Shown one piece after another: positions 62,895-64,000 of a stretch of 64,000 bases of DNA. A model generated the notes under the pieces. The model worked only from the letters and a program-made list of their open reading frames with translations. It ran no database searches and was not told the DNA's origin. The translations under genes and the position numbers were made by a program. Position 1 is the stretch's first letter, and each line of letters opens with the position of its first letter. This stretch comes from Leptodactylus fallax (lineage: Eukaryota; Chordata; Amphibia; Anura; Leptodactylidae), in contig CAMRHE010000012.1 of the NCBI GenBank assembly GCA_947044405.1, positions 13,284,001 through 13,348,000 on the forward strand, written 5' to 3'.

Positions 62895-64000
62895 ACTGCC
62901 TGCGAGGTCCTACAAGCCACGCTGAGCCATTTACAGTCACAACACCCCCAGGCCCTCCTTCTTGTGTCTGGCGATTTCAACCATGCCTCTCCATCATCCA
63001 CACTTCCCAGTTTCACACAGTATGTAACCTGCCACACAAGAGACAACAAAACACTGGACTTGTTCTTTGCCAACGTGAGGGAGGCATATAACTCATCAGC
63101 CCTACCGCCCCTGGGAAGATCGGATCACAACCTAGTACATCTCCGACCTGTGTACAAGCCACTTGTACGTAGAGAACCAGCTGTCACCCGCACAGTGAGG
63201 ATATGGTCCGAGGAGAGTGATGAGGCTCTGAGGGATTGTTTTGACACAACCGCATGGGAAGTTTTGCAGGATTCGTATGGAGAAGATATAGAAGGACTCA
63301 CACACTGCATAACGGACTACATTAATTTTTGTGTGGACAACACAGTACCCACAAAAGTGGTGAGGTGCTTCTCCAATAACAAACCATGGATTAACTCTGA
63401 TATAAAAACACTACTTAAGGAGAAAAAGATGGCATTCAGGACAAGAGATAAGGAGGGGTTGAGGGAAGTACAAAAGGAGCTGAGGCATCTAATCAGGCAA
63501 GGAAAAGCCAGTTATAAAGAAAAAATGGAAAGGCAAATGGAAAGAAAAGACATAAGGGGGGTCTGGGAGGGGCTTAAGTCAATTTCGGGTCATAAACAGT
63601 CGGTCTGCCAGATTGAGGCAGATGTTAACTGGCTTAATGAACTAAACCTATTCTTCAACAGATTTGATCACACACCAGCTCCTCCCACCCCAGAATGTCC
63701 TTCAGCTCCCCCCACCACAATGACTTCACCCCATTCACCCCATGTGGCTACTTCCCAACAGACCAGTAAATCCAGAAATCTGTCTTTATCTGACCACAGT
63801 CTGACCTTCACACAGGCCCAGGTGAGGAAGGAGATGAAAAAGATCAAGGCGAGGAAAGCCGCAGGGCCAGATGACATCAGTGCAAGGCTAATTAAGACTT
63901 GTGGGGACCAGCTGTGTGGTATAATTACATATATGTATAATATGAGCCTGAGGCAGGAAATAGTCCCTGAATTATGGAAATCTTCTTGTGTGGTACCAGT
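62895..64000 (+). CDS. LINE ORF2 of L2/CR1/Rex1 type, endonuclease end and RT start, partial
   Basis: One frame is open for about 368 codons to the window edge with no stop. It starts in the end of the APE endonuclease (LLLVSGDFNHA, KTLDLFFANV, then LGRSDHNLVHLRPVY, where SDHN is the usual catalytic Asp-His). A linker with CFSNNKPWINSDIKTLLKEK follows, then the RT N-terminus (KKIKARKAAGPDDISARLIK, LPELWKSS-like). The palm with YADD lies outside the window. It lacks the endonuclease N-terminus because the element begins abruptly at the Tc1 junction, as 5'-truncated LINEs do. Lack of stops suggests a fairly young copy. Confidence 0.85.

Overview
The window looks like intergenic or intronic DNA from a large, transposon-rich vertebrate genome, most likely a frog. 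I found no exon of a recognisable host gene. The organism call rests on the repeat mix: many Tc1-like transposons, an L2 LINE with the typical frog 3' tail, a Penelope-like element with a hammerhead ribozyme motif, a Gypsy element of the fish/amphibian Gmr1 type, and many fold-back MITEs. It is inference, not proof.

Layout. 1-8.45 kb: a minus-strand Penelope-like reverse transcriptase runs off the left edge. A plus-strand hammerhead motif lies at 1594-1643, followed by a tandem pair of ~360 bp units. The second unit is split by a complete minus-strand Gypsy retrotransposon (2211-8254, LTRs 566 and 955 bp, 4-bp target duplication). Its integrase lies upstream of reverse transcriptase, the reverse of the normal Gypsy order, and one LTR carries a MITE. 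8.45-15 kb: MITEs, a Tc1 element inside a MITE, a long fold-back element with a solo LTR inside it, and a small hAT-like element with an 8-bp duplication. 15.3-20.1 kb: an L2 LINE whose 3' UTR is split by a hAT-like element carrying a 31-bp minisatellite. 20-31.7 kb: mostly unassigned AT-rich sequence with scattered MITEs and a strong 440-bp fold-back at 22.7 kb. 31.7-55.4 kb: a Tc1 cluster of eight elements, including one with an apparently intact 340-aa transposase (34811-36459), plus further minisatellite-bearing hAT-like copies. 56.7-61.3 kb: a young LTR retrotransposon (LTRs ~950 and 930 bp, tRNA-Leu primer site) inserted into a MITE and internally deleted. It keeps gag/protease-like sequence and a possible pre-integrase segment but has no reverse transcriptase. 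62.2-64 kb: a truncated Tc1 element joined to a LINE of the L2/CR1/Rex1 type that continues past the right edge.

In total there are ten Tc1-like elements with eight different terminal repeats, two full LTR elements plus one solo LTR, three LINE coding regions plus several LINE tails, one Penelope-like element, and about fifteen MITE, fold-back or hAT-like copies. The genes do not form a host pathway; each belongs to its own mobile element. Most are broken by a few stops or frameshifts. Coordinates of element ends with clear target duplications are accurate to the base; those of decayed fragments are approximate.
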